Assembly: GCA_014191975.1 (NCBI GenBank) | Contig: BJHG01000016.1 | Span: 1 to 34,689, forward strand | From: Methylococcaceae bacterium | GTDB taxonomy: Bacteria > Pseudomonadota > Gammaproteobacteria > Methylococcales > Methylomonadaceae | DNA: 34,689 nt | Direction: 5' to 3' | Shown: positions 8,627-17,528 of the stretch, piece after piece | Numbering within the stretch: the first letter of the stretch is position 1 | Layout of the letters: every line of letters starts with the position of its first letter | Notes under the pieces: generated by a model | Seen by the model: the letters and a program-made list of their open reading frames with translations, nothing else | What the model was told of the DNA's origin: nothing | Databases searched by the model: none | Made by a program: the position numbers and the translations under genes

Positions 8627-9388
8627 TCAATTTGGTATGTGATGATGTTTGAATGATTTTGAAAGAGCAGGTTTAATGCCAATAAAAACTTTTTCAGCCC
8701 ATTGTGTGGCAATTAATGCACCTTCTTGACCACCATAATGTAATCCGTCACCCCCTGAACTAGGATATTTTGTATATTTTCGACTGTCGATAAGCTTGCA
8801 ATGATGTGATTTGGAGAGTTTTTTGAGCAACATATAAACATCATCTATGTCGGAAGTTTTGAATTTTCGAGAATCTGGCGCACTAATCCAAATACATTGA
8901 CCGCCTTTTTTTTCAACCATTGCCATCATCTTTTCAGTGTAAATTTTTCGGTCTTCCTCGCTCATCAATACAAGATTAGAGCCCAGTGCCACAATGGTGA
9001 TCTTCGGTTTACTTGCACTTAAAAGTTCGTTAAGTTTTGGTGTATTACCTTTGGGAACTTTCTCTTCATTGCCATTTGCTTCATGCCTCAGAAGTCCACA
9101 AGTTGTCGCTTTACCTTCTAACCACCAGCGTGGTTCACTACCACAACTTGCAACGGCTGTTATTGCTATGCGTGGGAAATTTTTCTGTAAAAGTTCCGTT
9201 AATGACCGTCCAAATATACCCACTGAATGGGAATCACCGATAAATAATAAACGTTCTTGAATATGCACTTTTTTTGCTAAATCGTGTGCTTTTGCGGTTT
9301 TATTTTCTTTTCCTATTGCGGAAAATGAAACGAGATTAGTCAAAATAGACAGAACTAAGATTTTACTAATGTACTGAAGATAATTCAT
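8627..9388 (-). CDS. Secreted SGNH-hydrolase-like protein
   Basis: A 253-residue exported protein. The ATG at 9388 gives a good signal peptide (about residues 1-25); a TTG at 9418 would start 10 codons earlier, and the AAAGGAG ribosome-like motif lies about 20 bases before the ATG. SGNH blocks are visible: F-I-G-D-S-H-S, then A-L-G-S-N-L-V, then G-G-D-G-L-H-Y. The middle contains two Cys residues (A-S-C-G-S and T-T-C-G-L) that could form a disulfide in the periplasm. It is probably a periplasmic sugar O-acyl transferase or esterase. The start overlaps the end of the upstream SGNH gene by 23 bases, consistent with coupled translation. Confidence 0.75.
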   Translation of the reverse strand: MNYLQYISKILVLSILTNLVSFSAIGKENKTAKAHDLAKKVHIQERLLFIGDSHSVGIFGRSLTELLQKNFPRIAITAVASCGSEPRWWLEGKATTCGLLRHEANGNEEKVPKGNTPKLNELLSASKPKITIVALGSNLVLMSEEDRKIYTEKMMAMVEKKGGQCIWISAPDSRKFKTSDIDDVYMLLKKLSKSHHCKLIDSRKYTKYPSSGGDGLHYGGQEGALIATQWAEKVFIGIKPALSKSFKHHHIPN

Positions 9389-9998
9389 GGCGATCCAAAT
9401 TTTGTAGCTCCTTTGCAATCACCAATGCCATATTTTTTGCACCTGTCGCAGTTAAGTGCGTGCCATCTCGTGCCACCCACGAGGATTGATTTCTACTAAT
9501 TTCAGCCCAGTCAATCACGTGAGTATTTTTATGTAATGCGGCTTCTTCTTTGATCATTTTATTGGCTTCATGATAGCTGTGATTGACTTCACGCATCGTC
9601 ATCCAAAACACATGATGTGTATCGGAAATTTCATTCATGACCGCATTCACTTTTTGTCGGAAACGCGCTCCACGTTCATCATTATGCCCCATCAAAATCA
9701 CCACGGTATCCACATTTTGATTTCCTTTTAGTACAGTCAAAGCGCTTTCTGGCTGTCCATGTGAACATCCCGATGTGGTTAATTTTCGACACACTTTGGC
9801 GTGGAATTTTAAATCACCGCCAATAAAATTCTGTGCAGCATGCGTGTAATTTGACGAAAGTGCTTCCATGACAGAGTCACCTACCAACAATATTGAATGA
9901 TTGGTGGAAGCGAACCCCTGATTAGGAAACATGACCCCAAAAGTGAGACTCAATGTAAGCCCAGCGTTTCTTGGTAAATTACGTAATATGTTATGCAT
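9366..9998 (-). CDS. Secreted SGNH/GDSL hydrolase family protein
   Basis: A 210-residue protein with an N-terminal hydrophobic export signal (about 1-30). The SGNH fold is shown by L-V-G-D-S-V-M-E (block I, catalytic Ser), M-G-H-N-D-E (block III Asn) and D-G-T-H-L-T (block V Asp/His). The same motif style, including T-A-T-G-A-K near the C-terminus, occurs in the SGNH part of the acyltransferase fusion, suggesting the two are related by duplication. It is the first gene of the three-gene minus-strand unit. The substrate is unknown; an envelope polysaccharide ester is the likeliest. Confidence 0.78.
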   Translation of the reverse strand: MHNILRNLPRNAGLTLSLTFGVMFPNQGFASTNHSILLVGDSVMEALSSNYTHAAQNFIGGDLKFHAKVCRKLTTSGCSHGQPESALTVLKGNQNVDTVVILMGHNDERGARFRQKVNAVMNEISDTHHVFWMTMREVNHSYHEANKMIKEEAALHKNTHVIDWAEISRNQSSWVARDGTHLTATGAKNMALVIAKELQNLDRHELSSVH

Positions 9999-10085
9999 GT
10001 GGTTTTGCCATGTTTTCTAGGATTCACTATCTTGCTTTTAAACTACGCTGACAAAAAATAATTTTCCAGAAGAATGTGTGACTTC

Positions 10086-10946
10086 TCAGGAATTTTGTGA
10101 GCCTATTTTTTCACCAACCTGCACAGATTTACTTGCTACTAAATCAGAATTCCAATTCATTTTGTCTTTTTCAAATAGCACAATAATCGTCGATCCCATA
10201 TTGAAACGTCCCATTTCGTCACCGATTTTCAAAGTGGGTGCTTCGGTTTCATAACGCCAATCGCGAACTGTTTTAATTGACGGTGGTGTCACTACACCAT
10301 GCCAAACTGTTTCAATACTTGAAACGAAAATTGCCCCAACTAACACCAATGCCATTTGACCCATTTCAGTGTCAAATATTGCCACGACACGCTCATTTTT
10401 GGCAAATAACCCATTTACGGCTTCAGTTGTTGCACCATTCACACTAAATAATCTGCCAGGGATATGAATCATTTCACGCAATGTTCCTGAAATTGGCATG
10501 TGCAAGCGGTGATAATCTTTCGGTGATAAATAAATAGTTGTGAATTCGCCATTGTCGAATTTTTCAGATCTTGCTGTATCGCCGCCAAGTAAATCAGTCA
10601 CTGTAAAACTTTTCCCTTTTGCTTGAAAAATATCACCGTGAGTAATTTTTCCTGCTTGACTGACTACGCCATCGGCAGGACTTGCAATAGCGCCTTTTTC
10701 TGTCGTTAACGGTCTTGTACCTGCTTTTAATTCGCGAGTAAAAAACGCATTAAAACTTTTAAACACATTTAAATCTGAAATTGCTGCTTCTGCCATATTT
10801 ACGCCGTAACGTTGAATGATTTGGCGTGTTAAAAAATTTTTCCACATGACATTTTCGCTGTGCGTAAATTTACTTACAAATTGTGATAGCGCGTGATGTG
10901 GCAAAAGGGTTTGTGATAATTCAACGAGTGTGTTTTTCAAGGTCAT
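10086..10946 (-). CDS. psd: Phosphatidylserine decarboxylase proenzyme
   Basis: A membrane-associated pyruvoyl enzyme that makes phosphatidylethanolamine from phosphatidylserine; 286 residues, normal length. The catalytic triad is visible as Asp92 (S-P-A-D-G), His149 (D-Y-H-R-L-H-M-P) and Ser252. The self-cleavage site reads M-G-S-T (250-253), whereas most bacterial enzymes have L-G-S-T; Gly-Ser at the cut site is retained, so activity is expected. The start overlaps the previous gene by four bases (ATGA), so psd is translationally coupled to the FlhB-like gene and probably transcribed from the queF promoter. Confidence 0.95.
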   Translation of the reverse strand: MTLKNTLVELSQTLLPHHALSQFVSKFTHSENVMWKNFLTRQIIQRYGVNMAEAAISDLNVFKSFNAFFTRELKAGTRPLTTEKGAIASPADGVVSQAGKITHGDIFQAKGKSFTVTDLLGGDTARSEKFDNGEFTTIYLSPKDYHRLHMPISGTLREMIHIPGRLFSVNGATTEAVNGLFAKNERVVAIFDTEMGQMALVLVGAIFVSSIETVWHGVVTPPSIKTVRDWRYETEAPTLKIGDEMGRFNMGSTIIVLFEKDKMNWNSDLVASKSVQVGEKIGSQNS

Positions 10947-11221
10947 AGGGCTGGGGATTCAAGGGTTTTATTACTCAGACTGTAAGCAAAGGCGATAACT
11001 TCAGCAACAGCAACATAAAGATTTTCGGGAATTTCGTCGCCCAACGGAATTGTGGACAACATTTTTACTAATTCAGGATCTTTATAGAGTGGAATATTAT
11101 GTTCTTCGGCAATTTTTACAATTTGATCTGCCGTTAAGCGCACACCTTTTGCTGTCACGATGGGCGCGTTATCTTTTTCGAGTTCGTATTTAAGCGCGAC
11201 GGCAAAATTAGGCGGTAACAT
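10943..11221 (-). CDS. Stand-alone FlhB C-terminal-domain-like protein
   Basis: A 92-residue protein that resembles only the cytosolic C-terminal domain of FlhB/YscU export-switch proteins. It has A-V-A-L-K-Y near the start, A-P-I-V-T-A-K-G-V, the I-A-E-E-H-N-I-P-L-Y stretch, and L-Y-V-A-V-A-E-V-I-A-F near the end. It lacks the membrane part and lacks the N-P-T-H self-cleavage motif of true FlhB (here N-F-A-V-A-L-K-Y follows directly). Such small proteins can partly replace the FlhB C-terminus in some bacteria. No flagellar genes are visible here. It starts four bases after the queF stop and overlaps psd. Confidence 0.75.
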   Translation of the reverse strand: MLPPNFAVALKYELEKDNAPIVTAKGVRLTADQIVKIAEEHNIPLYKDPELVKMLSTIPLGDEIPENLYVAVAEVIAFAYSLSNKTLESPAL

Positions 11222-11224
11222 AAT

Positions 11225-11614
11225 TTATGGCAACGTCACTAATTGCGGCGCAATCCAATTCGGATTTCGATGCTCAACTACAACACTTGTGTAAATGCCA
11301 CCCCGCACATAAAAGTCAGCACGAACACGCATAAAGTTTGGTGAAATAACACGAACAATATCGTCTAAAATTTGATTGGTAATAGCTTCATGAAATGCGC
11401 CTTCTTCGCGGAATGACCACATATAAAGCTTGAGCGATTTTAATTCGACACATAATTCAGCGGGAACGTATTCGATTTTAATCGTTGCAAAATCGGGTTG
11501 TCCAGTTTTTGGACAAAGGCAGGTAAATTCGGGAATATCAAACCGAATCGTATAATCACGATCAGCTTGTGGATTAGGAAAGGTTTCTAAATCTTTGCTT
11601 GGTTTTGTTGTCAT
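11225..11614 (-). CDS. queF: NADPH-dependent 7-cyano-7-deazaguanine reductase
   Basis: Reduces preQ0 to preQ1 in the queuosine tRNA-modification pathway. At 129 residues it is a unimodular QueF. The catalytic Cys lies in [14 protein letters not shown], and the family motif E-L-K-S-L-K-L-Y plus R-E-E-G-A-F-H-E supply substrate and NADPH contacts. I favour the ATG at 11614 (M-T-T-K-P-S-K-D), as in relatives; another ATG six codons upstream at 11632 is possible. It heads the queF / FlhB-like / psd unit. I saw no clear preQ1 riboswitch in the 200 bases upstream. Confidence 0.93.
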   Translation of the reverse strand: MTTKPSKDLETFPNPQADRDYTIRFDIPEFTCLCPKTGQPDFATIKIEYVPAELCVELKSLKLYMWSFREEGAFHEAITNQILDDIVRVISPNFMRVRADFYVRGGIYTSVVVEHRNPNWIAPQLVTLP

Positions 11615-11842
11615 AAAATTTTCAAATTGCATATTTTAAAATAGAGCGTGTATTTTAATTCATGCGGCCTTAGATTCATAACACCACACGCTGTTTTTAT
11701 ATTTTTAGCTTATTAAGGTTACAATAGAATTTATAAAGTTAAGATTACATATAGATTTATAACATAGTTGGCATGGGTGACGATTGCACATCCCTTATGA
11801 TTACAGTTGATATTGAAAACTCAAAAATATGGCGGAAATTTA

Positions 11843-12472
11843 ATGGACAAAGAATTATTAAGAATTGCAATTATCGGAACGGGGTTAATTATCATGGTAG
11901 CGATGATTATTTCGGCATACCTTAAAGATCAGCAAAATCAAGACGAATATGAATATGATGAAGATGAATATGACGACGAAGATGATGATGACGAAGATGA
12001 CAAGGAAGAAAAACTTGAATCTAAATGTGATAAACATAATGAAAAAATAGACGACGCTTTGCGTCCCACGACGACTGCGCCATCGATTATCCAATTTAGT
12101 GTTATTACAAAAGGAAATGACGATTTTAATGTTGCCGATGTTTTTGATGTGTTGGAAGGATTGGGATTGGAATACGGTAGTTTGCAAATTTTTGAGCGAA
12201 TTGATGAGCAGCGTTTAGTGCAATTTGGTGTAGCAAGTTTGGTTGAGCCAGGGACTTTTCCCAATATAGATTTAGAAAAATATTACTGCCCAGGCGTAGT
12301 ATTCTTTATGCAAGTTGACGGGCTAGAAAACCCGGAAAATGTATTTAAGGATTATGTTGCCACTGCCGCATTATTTGCTGATTATATGGATGGTGTAGTG
12401 TTAGATCATCGTCGGCAACCACTCACTAATGAAATGGTTGATGCTATTAGTCGCAGTCTTGAACATTATTAA
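11843..12472 (+). CDS. zipA: ZipA-like cell-division protein with a short acidic linker
   Basis: A 209-residue inner-membrane protein. A single N-terminal membrane span (about 6-28) is followed by a very acidic Asp/Glu/Tyr stretch (about 33-58). The C-terminal 135 residues match the FtsZ-binding ZipA domain: S-L-Q-I-F-E-R, L-V-Q-F-G-V-A-S-L-V-E-P-G-T-F, C-P-G-V-V-F-F-M-Q, then G-V-V-L-D-H-R-R-Q-P-L-T. ZipA anchors FtsZ to the membrane. Here the usual long Pro/Gln-rich linker (E. coli ZipA is about 328 residues) is replaced by a short acidic one. The ATG at 11843 has a GGCGGA site upstream; an in-frame start at 11807 is less likely. ligA, the usual neighbour of zipA, is absent. Confidence 0.78.
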   Translation: MDKELLRIAIIGTGLIIMVAMIISAYLKDQQNQDEYEYDEDEYDDEDDDDEDDKEEKLESKCDKHNEKIDDALRPTTTAPSIIQFSVITKGNDDFNVADVFDVLEGLGLEYGSLQIFERIDEQRLVQFGVASLVEPGTFPNIDLEKYYCPGVVFFMQVDGLENPENVFKDYVATAALFADYMDGVVLDHRRQPLTNEMVDAISRSLEHY

Positions 12473-12486
12473 TTTTTGTAGATTTT

Positions 12487-13086
12487 ATGTCTAAAAACAT
12501 CCGTATTGAACGCAAAAGTGGCGCTGCTTTAATTGAACATATTTCAGATTTAGCAAGTCTTAGAATCGAAGTTTTTCGTGATTTCCCTTATTTGTATGAC
12601 GGTGATTTTGAGTACGAAAAAAAATATCTACAAACTTATATTGATTGCCCAGAGAGTGTCATCGTTTTGGCATTTGATGGTGATAAAGTCGTTGGCGCGT
12701 CCACAGCTATGCCGATGAAAAATGAAACTGCTGAAATTCAAAAACCGTTTATTGAAAATGACTACAACCTCGATGACGTTTTTTATTGCAGTGAATCTGT
12801 TTTAAATAAAAATTATCGCGGATTGGGAATTGGGGTTAAATTTTTTGATGAACGCGAAGTACATGCCGCAGAATTAGGCGGTTTTAAACACATTACTTTT
12901 TGTTGCGTTGAGCGTCCTATTGATCATCCTCGTCGTCCCCCAAATCACGTTCCACTGAATGCGTTTTGGAATAAGCGTGGTTATGTCAAACATCCTGAAT
13001 TGCACACTGAATATGTTTGGAAAGATTTAGACGACGTTGAAGAAACGGCAAAACCAATGACTTTTTGGTTGAAGCATGAACGTTAA
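12487..13086 (+). CDS. GNAT family N-acetyltransferase
   Basis: A 199-residue acetyltransferase of the GNAT fold. The acetyl-CoA loop is seen around residues 111-117 as N-Y-R-G-L-G-I-G-V (the Q/R-x-x-G-x-G/A motif). Earlier strands include V-I-V-L-A-F-D-G-D-K-V-V-G-A-S. The C-terminal part has N-A-F-W-N-K-R-G-Y, the usual final strand region. The substrate is unknown. Its stop overlaps the start of the adjacent carbon-nitrogen hydrolase by 11 bases, and in other bacteria such GNAT and nitrilase-like domains are found as fused proteins, so the two probably act together. Confidence 0.85.
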   Translation: MSKNIRIERKSGAALIEHISDLASLRIEVFRDFPYLYDGDFEYEKKYLQTYIDCPESVIVLAFDGDKVVGASTAMPMKNETAEIQKPFIENDYNLDDVFYCSESVLNKNYRGLGIGVKFFDEREVHAAELGGFKHITFCCVERPIDHPRRPPNHVPLNAFWNKRGYVKHPELHTEYVWKDLDDVEETAKPMTFWLKHER

Positions 13087-13936
13087 AATCGCGGCGGCAC
13101 AATACGATATTAGTTTTTTAGAAACGTGGGAAAATTATCAGAAAAAGTCTGAATTTTGGGTGCGTGACGCAGCAGAGCAGGGCGCAAAAATTCTACTGTT
13201 TCCTGAATATAATACGATGGAATTGGCTTCGCTTTTTTCCAAAGCGGTTTATTCATCATTAAACGAACAGCTTGGTGCTTTGCAAACTGTTCACAAAACG
13301 TTTTTAAATTTATTTCAAAGTTTGGCGCAACAATATCAATGCTTGATTCAAGCGGGAAGTTTCCCTATTCAAATTTCAGAAGGCGTATATCACAATCGGG
13401 CGTATTTATTCATGCCGAATGGTGAAATCGATTTTCAAGACAAAATGATGATGACCCGTTTTGAAAATGAACAATGGCTCATCAATGCTGGCGAGGAATT
13501 AAAAACGTTCGACACAGAGTTTGGACGGATTGCGATAAACATTTGTTACGACAGTGAATTCCCGTTGTTGGCGCGACAACAAGTCGAAATGGGTGCGAAT
13601 TTAATTCTGGTTCCCAGTTGTACCGATACTGTCGCAGGTTTTCATCGCGTGAAAATTGGTTGTCAAGCCCGAGCATTAGAAAATCAATGTTATGTCGTTC
13701 AAGCGGCTTTGGTCGGTGATGCGCCTTGGTCGCCAGCCGTTGATGTCAATATTGGTGCTGCGGGGATTTATACGCCAGTGGATTATGGTTTTCCCGATAA
13801 TGGTATTTTAGCGAGCGGTGAGTTTAATAAATCACAATGGGTTTTTGCTGACATTGATTTAGAATTATGCGAGAAAGTTCGCGCTGAAGGACAAGTTTTT
13901 AATTATCGCGATTGGGCGTTACAAACAGGAATTTAA
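13076..13936 (+). CDS. Carbon-nitrogen hydrolase (nitrilase superfamily)
   Basis: A 286-residue cytosolic amidase of the nitrilase superfamily. The Glu-Lys-Cys triad is visible: Glu44 in L-L-F-P-E-Y-N, Lys123 in Q-D-K-M-M-M-T-R, and Cys157 in N-I-C-Y-D-S-E-F-P. The [10 protein letters not shown] stretch further on is also typical. Probable activity is hydrolysis of an amide, perhaps after or before acetylation by the overlapping GNAT enzyme. It is followed three bases later by ispF. The substrate cannot be inferred from the sequence. Confidence 0.88.
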   Translation: MNVKIAAAQYDISFLETWENYQKKSEFWVRDAAEQGAKILLFPEYNTMELASLFSKAVYSSLNEQLGALQTVHKTFLNLFQSLAQQYQCLIQAGSFPIQISEGVYHNRAYLFMPNGEIDFQDKMMMTRFENEQWLINAGEELKTFDTEFGRIAINICYDSEFPLLARQQVEMGANLILVPSCTDTVAGFHRVKIGCQARALENQCYVVQAALVGDAPWSPAVDVNIGAAGIYTPVDYGFPDNGILASGEFNKSQWVFADIDLELCEKVRAEGQVFNYRDWALQTGI

Positions 13937-13938
13937 AA

Positions 13939-14412
13939 ATGATAAGAATTGGTCAAGGCTACGATGTACACCGCTTTAAAGAGGATGGAGATGTCATTTT
14001 AGGCGGTGTAAAAATTCCTTATGAACATGGTTTAGAGGCCCATTCAGACGGCGATGTGGTGTTACATGCTTTGAGCGATGCGCTTTTAGGTGCAGTTGCT
14101 ATGGGCGATATTGGCAAACATTTTCCTGATACTGACCAAATTTTTAAAGGCGCAGACAGTCGTGTTTTGTTGCGTCACGTTTATGGTTTGGTGCAACAAA
14201 AAGGATATAGTTTAAGCAATGCCGACATCACGATTATCGCACAAGCTCCAAAAATGTCACCTTACACTGCTGAAATGTGTGCCAATATCGCGGTAGATTT
14301 AAATGTCTCTGTTGATTGTATAAACGTCAAAGCAACAACTACCGAAAGATTAGGTTTTGAAGGACGTAAAGAAGGTATTGCCGTTCAAGCGATTGTGTTA
14401 CTTTTGAAATAA
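13939..14412 (+). CDS. ispF: 2-C-methyl-D-erythritol 2,4-cyclodiphosphate synthase
   Basis: The fifth enzyme of the MEP isoprenoid pathway, 157 residues, normal length. Metal ligands Asp and His occur in Q-G-Y-D-V-H-R-F, and the family signature in [18 protein letters not shown]. The C-terminal part contains [20 protein letters not shown]. The start at 13939 is supported by the canonical M-I-R-I-G-Q-G-Y beginning; an in-frame GTG-type start earlier would extend into the upstream gene. ispD, its frequent partner, is not here. Confidence 0.96.
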   Translation: MIRIGQGYDVHRFKEDGDVILGGVKIPYEHGLEAHSDGDVVLHALSDALLGAVAMGDIGKHFPDTDQIFKGADSRVLLRHVYGLVQQKGYSLSNADITIIAQAPKMSPYTAEMCANIAVDLNVSVDCINVKATTTERLGFEGRKEGIAVQAIVLLLK

Positions 14413-14420
14413 CACGAAGC

Positions 14421-17400
14421 GTGACAATTCAAAAAATCCAAGAAAAAGGCATCATTCGCTGGTTTGCACTGCATTCTGTTGCGGCAAATTTGCTGATGTT
14501 TGTGTGTTTGTTTGGCGGGTTATTGTTTATGACCCGTATTCCTCAAGAAGTGATGCCAGATTTTTCGCTTGACACAATCACCGTCACTACAATGTATGCT
14601 GGCGCAAGTCCATCCGAAATTGAAAGCGGTGTTTTACTTGCGATTGAAGATTCCATTAGCGGTTTAACAGGTGTCGACGAAGTGACCGCCACAGCAAAAG
14701 AAGGCAAAGGCGTTGTCATAATTGACGTCATCGACGGGCAAAATATCCAAAAACTTTCCGAAGACGTTCAACGCGCCATCAATCGAATAACCACGTTTCC
14801 TGTTGATGCCGACAAACCCCAAGTTGCTATTTTAGAAACAAAACGCCGTGTTATTTCAATGGCGTTATATGGCGATGCACCACAAAAAGTTTTACACGAA
14901 TTAGCCGAACAATTCCGCGATGAGTTAATTCAAGACCCACACGTTACGCGTGTTGAATTAGAGGGTGTGCGACCGCTCCAAATCAGCATTAATGTTCCAC
15001 AAGAAAATTTGCGCCGTTATCGTTTATCGCTCAGTGAAATTGCCAATCGAGTTAGGGAAGCCAGTTTAGATTTGCCCAGTGGTAGCGTCAAAACGGAAAG
15101 TGGTGAAATTTTAATCCGCATGAAAGAGCGTAAATTGTGGGGGGAAGAATTCGCCAAAATTTCTATCATCAACAGCGCGAATGGTTCACACGTTTTGTTA
15201 GGTGACATCGCACATATTGACGACAGTTATCAAGACAGCAATTATTCCACCAGTTTTAACGACAAACCTGCCGTGATGTTGCAAGTTTATCGGGTTGGAA
15301 AAGAAACACCTGTTGAAGTTTCCGACGCAGTTAAAGCACATATTGAAAATGTTGATTTACCTAAAGGTATTGCCGCTGAAATTCGTTACGATGCGTCTGT
15401 CGATTATCAATCCAGAATGGATTTTTTGATCAATGATAGCCTTGAAGGCTTGGTGTTGGTCATTATTGCGTTGGGGATTTTCTTAGAATTACGCCTTGCA
15501 TTGTGGGTGATGATTGGTATTCCAATTGCATTTTTCGGTTCATTTTTGATTTTGCCATTTCTTGGCGCATCGCTAAATATGGTATCGATGTTTGCGTTTA
15601 TGATTGCGCTAGGAATTGTAGTCGATGACGCGATTGTGATTGGCGAAAATGCTTACCACTACCGTCAGCAAGGTATGGAACCGATGGCGGCGGTAATTCG
15701 TGGTACGCAAGAAATGATTGTCCCTGTGACGTTCAGTATTTTGATCAATATTGCGACTTTTTCGCCGTTGCTGTTTATTCCTGGTGAAATCGGCAAAATT
15801 TTTTATGTAATTCCACTCGTCATTATTAGCGTGTTCATTATGTCATTGGTGGAAAGTTTGTTTATTTTACCAAATCATTTAGGCCAACTCGCCGAAGATT
15901 ATCAACCACGTGGTTTATGGGCCTGGATTTTTCATCATCAACAACGTTTTAGTCGTGCTTTTATGCACTGGGTTGGACATTCTTTTGGTCGTTTTTTAGA
16001 TAACAGTTTGAAACACCGTTATTTGACAATTTTGGTTGCACTATTATTAATTATTATTGTATTTTCGTATGTGATTAGTGGTCGAATGGGCATGACGTTA
16101 TTTCCTAAAACCGAAGCGGATTATGCTAACGTTGTCGTCACATTGCCATTTGGAACCCCTGTTGAGAAAACGCAAGCTATAGCTAATCAAATTTCAGAAT
16201 CAGCACGACGTGTCATTGCAAAAACGCCTAATGGTAATTTGTTACTAAAAGGAATTTTCTCTGAAATTGCGAAAAAAGGTAGTCATACTGCCGAAGTGCG
16301 AATTTATTTAGCGTTACCTGAAGTACGTGAAAAAATAATGAGTACAGATCAGTTCACAAACAAATGGCGTGATGAAACAGGTGAATTAGTTGGCGTTGAA
16401 TCGTTAATTTTTGAATCCGATTCAGGTGGTGCAGGTTCTGGCGCGGCAATGACAATTGAATTAAATCATCGTGATTTAAACGTATTACAAGCCGCAAGCC
16501 GTGAACTCGCTGAAACATTACGCGGTTATTCAATCGTGAAAGACGTTGATGAAGGCTTTAGCGGCGGTAAACAGCAATTAGACTTTACGATTTTACCCGA
16601 AGGCAAAAGTTTAGGCTTAACCGCTCAAAACGTAGCACGACAAGTCCGAAATGCTTTTTACGGCGTAGAAGTGTTGCGTGAGCAACGTGGACGAAATGAA
16701 TTAAAAATCATGGTACGTTTACCTGAATCGGAACGCAAATTCGCGCAAGATATTGAAAATTTATTAATTTGGACACCGACAGGTAAAGAACTTCCATTAA
16801 GAGATGTCGTGAAAGTGGAACGTTCACACACCGACACTGAAATAAATCGTCGAAATGGACGGCGTAACATTCAAGTCAAAGCGGATGTAATTCCACGTAG
16901 TAAAGTTGGCGACATTACGAACGATTTGAAAATGACTGAAATTCCGCGTTTGCAGAAAAAATATGCAGGGCTGGAAATCAGTTTTGAAGGTCGGCAAGCC
17001 GATATGGTTGAAAGCATGAGCAGTCTCAAAACGAATTTTATTTTTGCAATGTTCGTGGTGTATTTATTATTGGCGATTCCGTTTAAAAGCTACACTTTGC
17101 CATTTATTGTCATGGTGAGTATTCCGTTTAGCGTTATTGGTGCTGTAATTGGTCATGTGATTATGGGGTACGATTTAAGTGTTTTAAGTTTATTTGGCAT
17201 CGTGGCGTTGGCGGGTGTGGTGGTAAATGATTCACTAATTTTAATCGATCACGCGATTTTTTTGCGTAATACATCACCCGAGAAAACGGCGCGAGAAATT
17301 ATTTTAAAAGCGGTAACGCAACGGTTTCGGCAAATTGTTTTGACGACATTGACGACATTTGGTGGACTTGCACCGATGATCATGGAAACGTCTCGTCAAG

Positions 17401-17528
17401 CAAAAACGTTAATTCCAATGGCAATTTCGATTGGTTTCGGAAGTATTTTTGCGACTTTAATTACGTTGATTTTGATCCCATCTTTGTATGTGGTGATTGA
17501 TGATGTAAAGCAGTGGGCGAAAAAATAA
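14421..17528 (+). CDS. RND family efflux transporter permease subunit
   Basis: A 1035-residue inner-membrane pump of the AcrB/RND superfamily, full length, with two repeated halves each made of a first helix, a large periplasmic part and a bundle of helices. The proton-relay Asp pair in transmembrane helix 4 is visible in L-G-I-V-V-D-D-A-I-V-I-G-E-N. The second half ends with the similar helix motif G-V-V-V-N-D-S-L-I-L. Translation probably starts at the GTG at 14421, eight bases after ispF. No membrane-fusion protein or outer-membrane channel is encoded beside it, so its partners must lie elsewhere. Export substrate unknown. Confidence 0.9.
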   Translation: MTIQKIQEKGIIRWFALHSVAANLLMFVCLFGGLLFMTRIPQEVMPDFSLDTITVTTMYAGASPSEIESGVLLAIEDSISGLTGVDEVTATAKEGKGVVIIDVIDGQNIQKLSEDVQRAINRITTFPVDADKPQVAILETKRRVISMALYGDAPQKVLHELAEQFRDELIQDPHVTRVELEGVRPLQISINVPQENLRRYRLSLSEIANRVREASLDLPSGSVKTESGEILIRMKERKLWGEEFAKISIINSANGSHVLLGDIAHIDDSYQDSNYSTSFNDKPAVMLQVYRVGKETPVEVSDAVKAHIENVDLPKGIAAEIRYDASVDYQSRMDFLINDSLEGLVLVIIALGIFLELRLALWVMIGIPIAFFGSFLILPFLGASLNMVSMFAFMIALGIVVDDAIVIGENAYHYRQQGMEPMAAVIRGTQEMIVPVTFSILINIATFSPLLFIPGEIGKIFYVIPLVIISVFIMSLVESLFILPNHLGQLAEDYQPRGLWAWIFHHQQRFSRAFMHWVGHSFGRFLDNSLKHRYLTILVALLLIIIVFSYVISGRMGMTLFPKTEADYANVVVTLPFGTPVEKTQAIANQISESARRVIAKTPNGNLLLKGIFSEIAKKGSHTAEVRIYLALPEVREKIMSTDQFTNKWRDETGELVGVESLIFESDSGGAGSGAAMTIELNHRDLNVLQAASRELAETLRGYSIVKDVDEGFSGGKQQLDFTILPEGKSLGLTAQNVARQVRNAFYGVEVLREQRGRNELKIMVRLPESERKFAQDIENLLIWTPTGKELPLRDVVKVERSHTDTEINRRNGRRNIQVKADVIPRSKVGDITNDLKMTEIPRLQKKYAGLEISFEGRQADMVESMSSLKTNFIFAMFVVYLLLAIPFKSYTLPFIVMVSIPFSVIGAVIGHVIMGYDLSVLSLFGIVALAGVVVNDSLILIDHAIFLRNTSPEKTAREIILKAVTQRFRQIVLTTLTTFGGLAPMIMETSRQAKTLIPMAISIGFGSIFATLITLILIPSLYVVIDDVKQWAKK

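Noticed and set aside
11642-11842. Possible preQ1 riboswitch upstream of queF
   Set aside because: I could not find the small hairpin plus A-rich tail that defines the preQ1 aptamer.
11885-12264. Two long minus-strand frames over the zipA acidic region
   Set aside because: They are Ser-rich or Ile/Phe-rich antisense readings of the Asp/Glu repeat codons; the ZipA frame explains the region.
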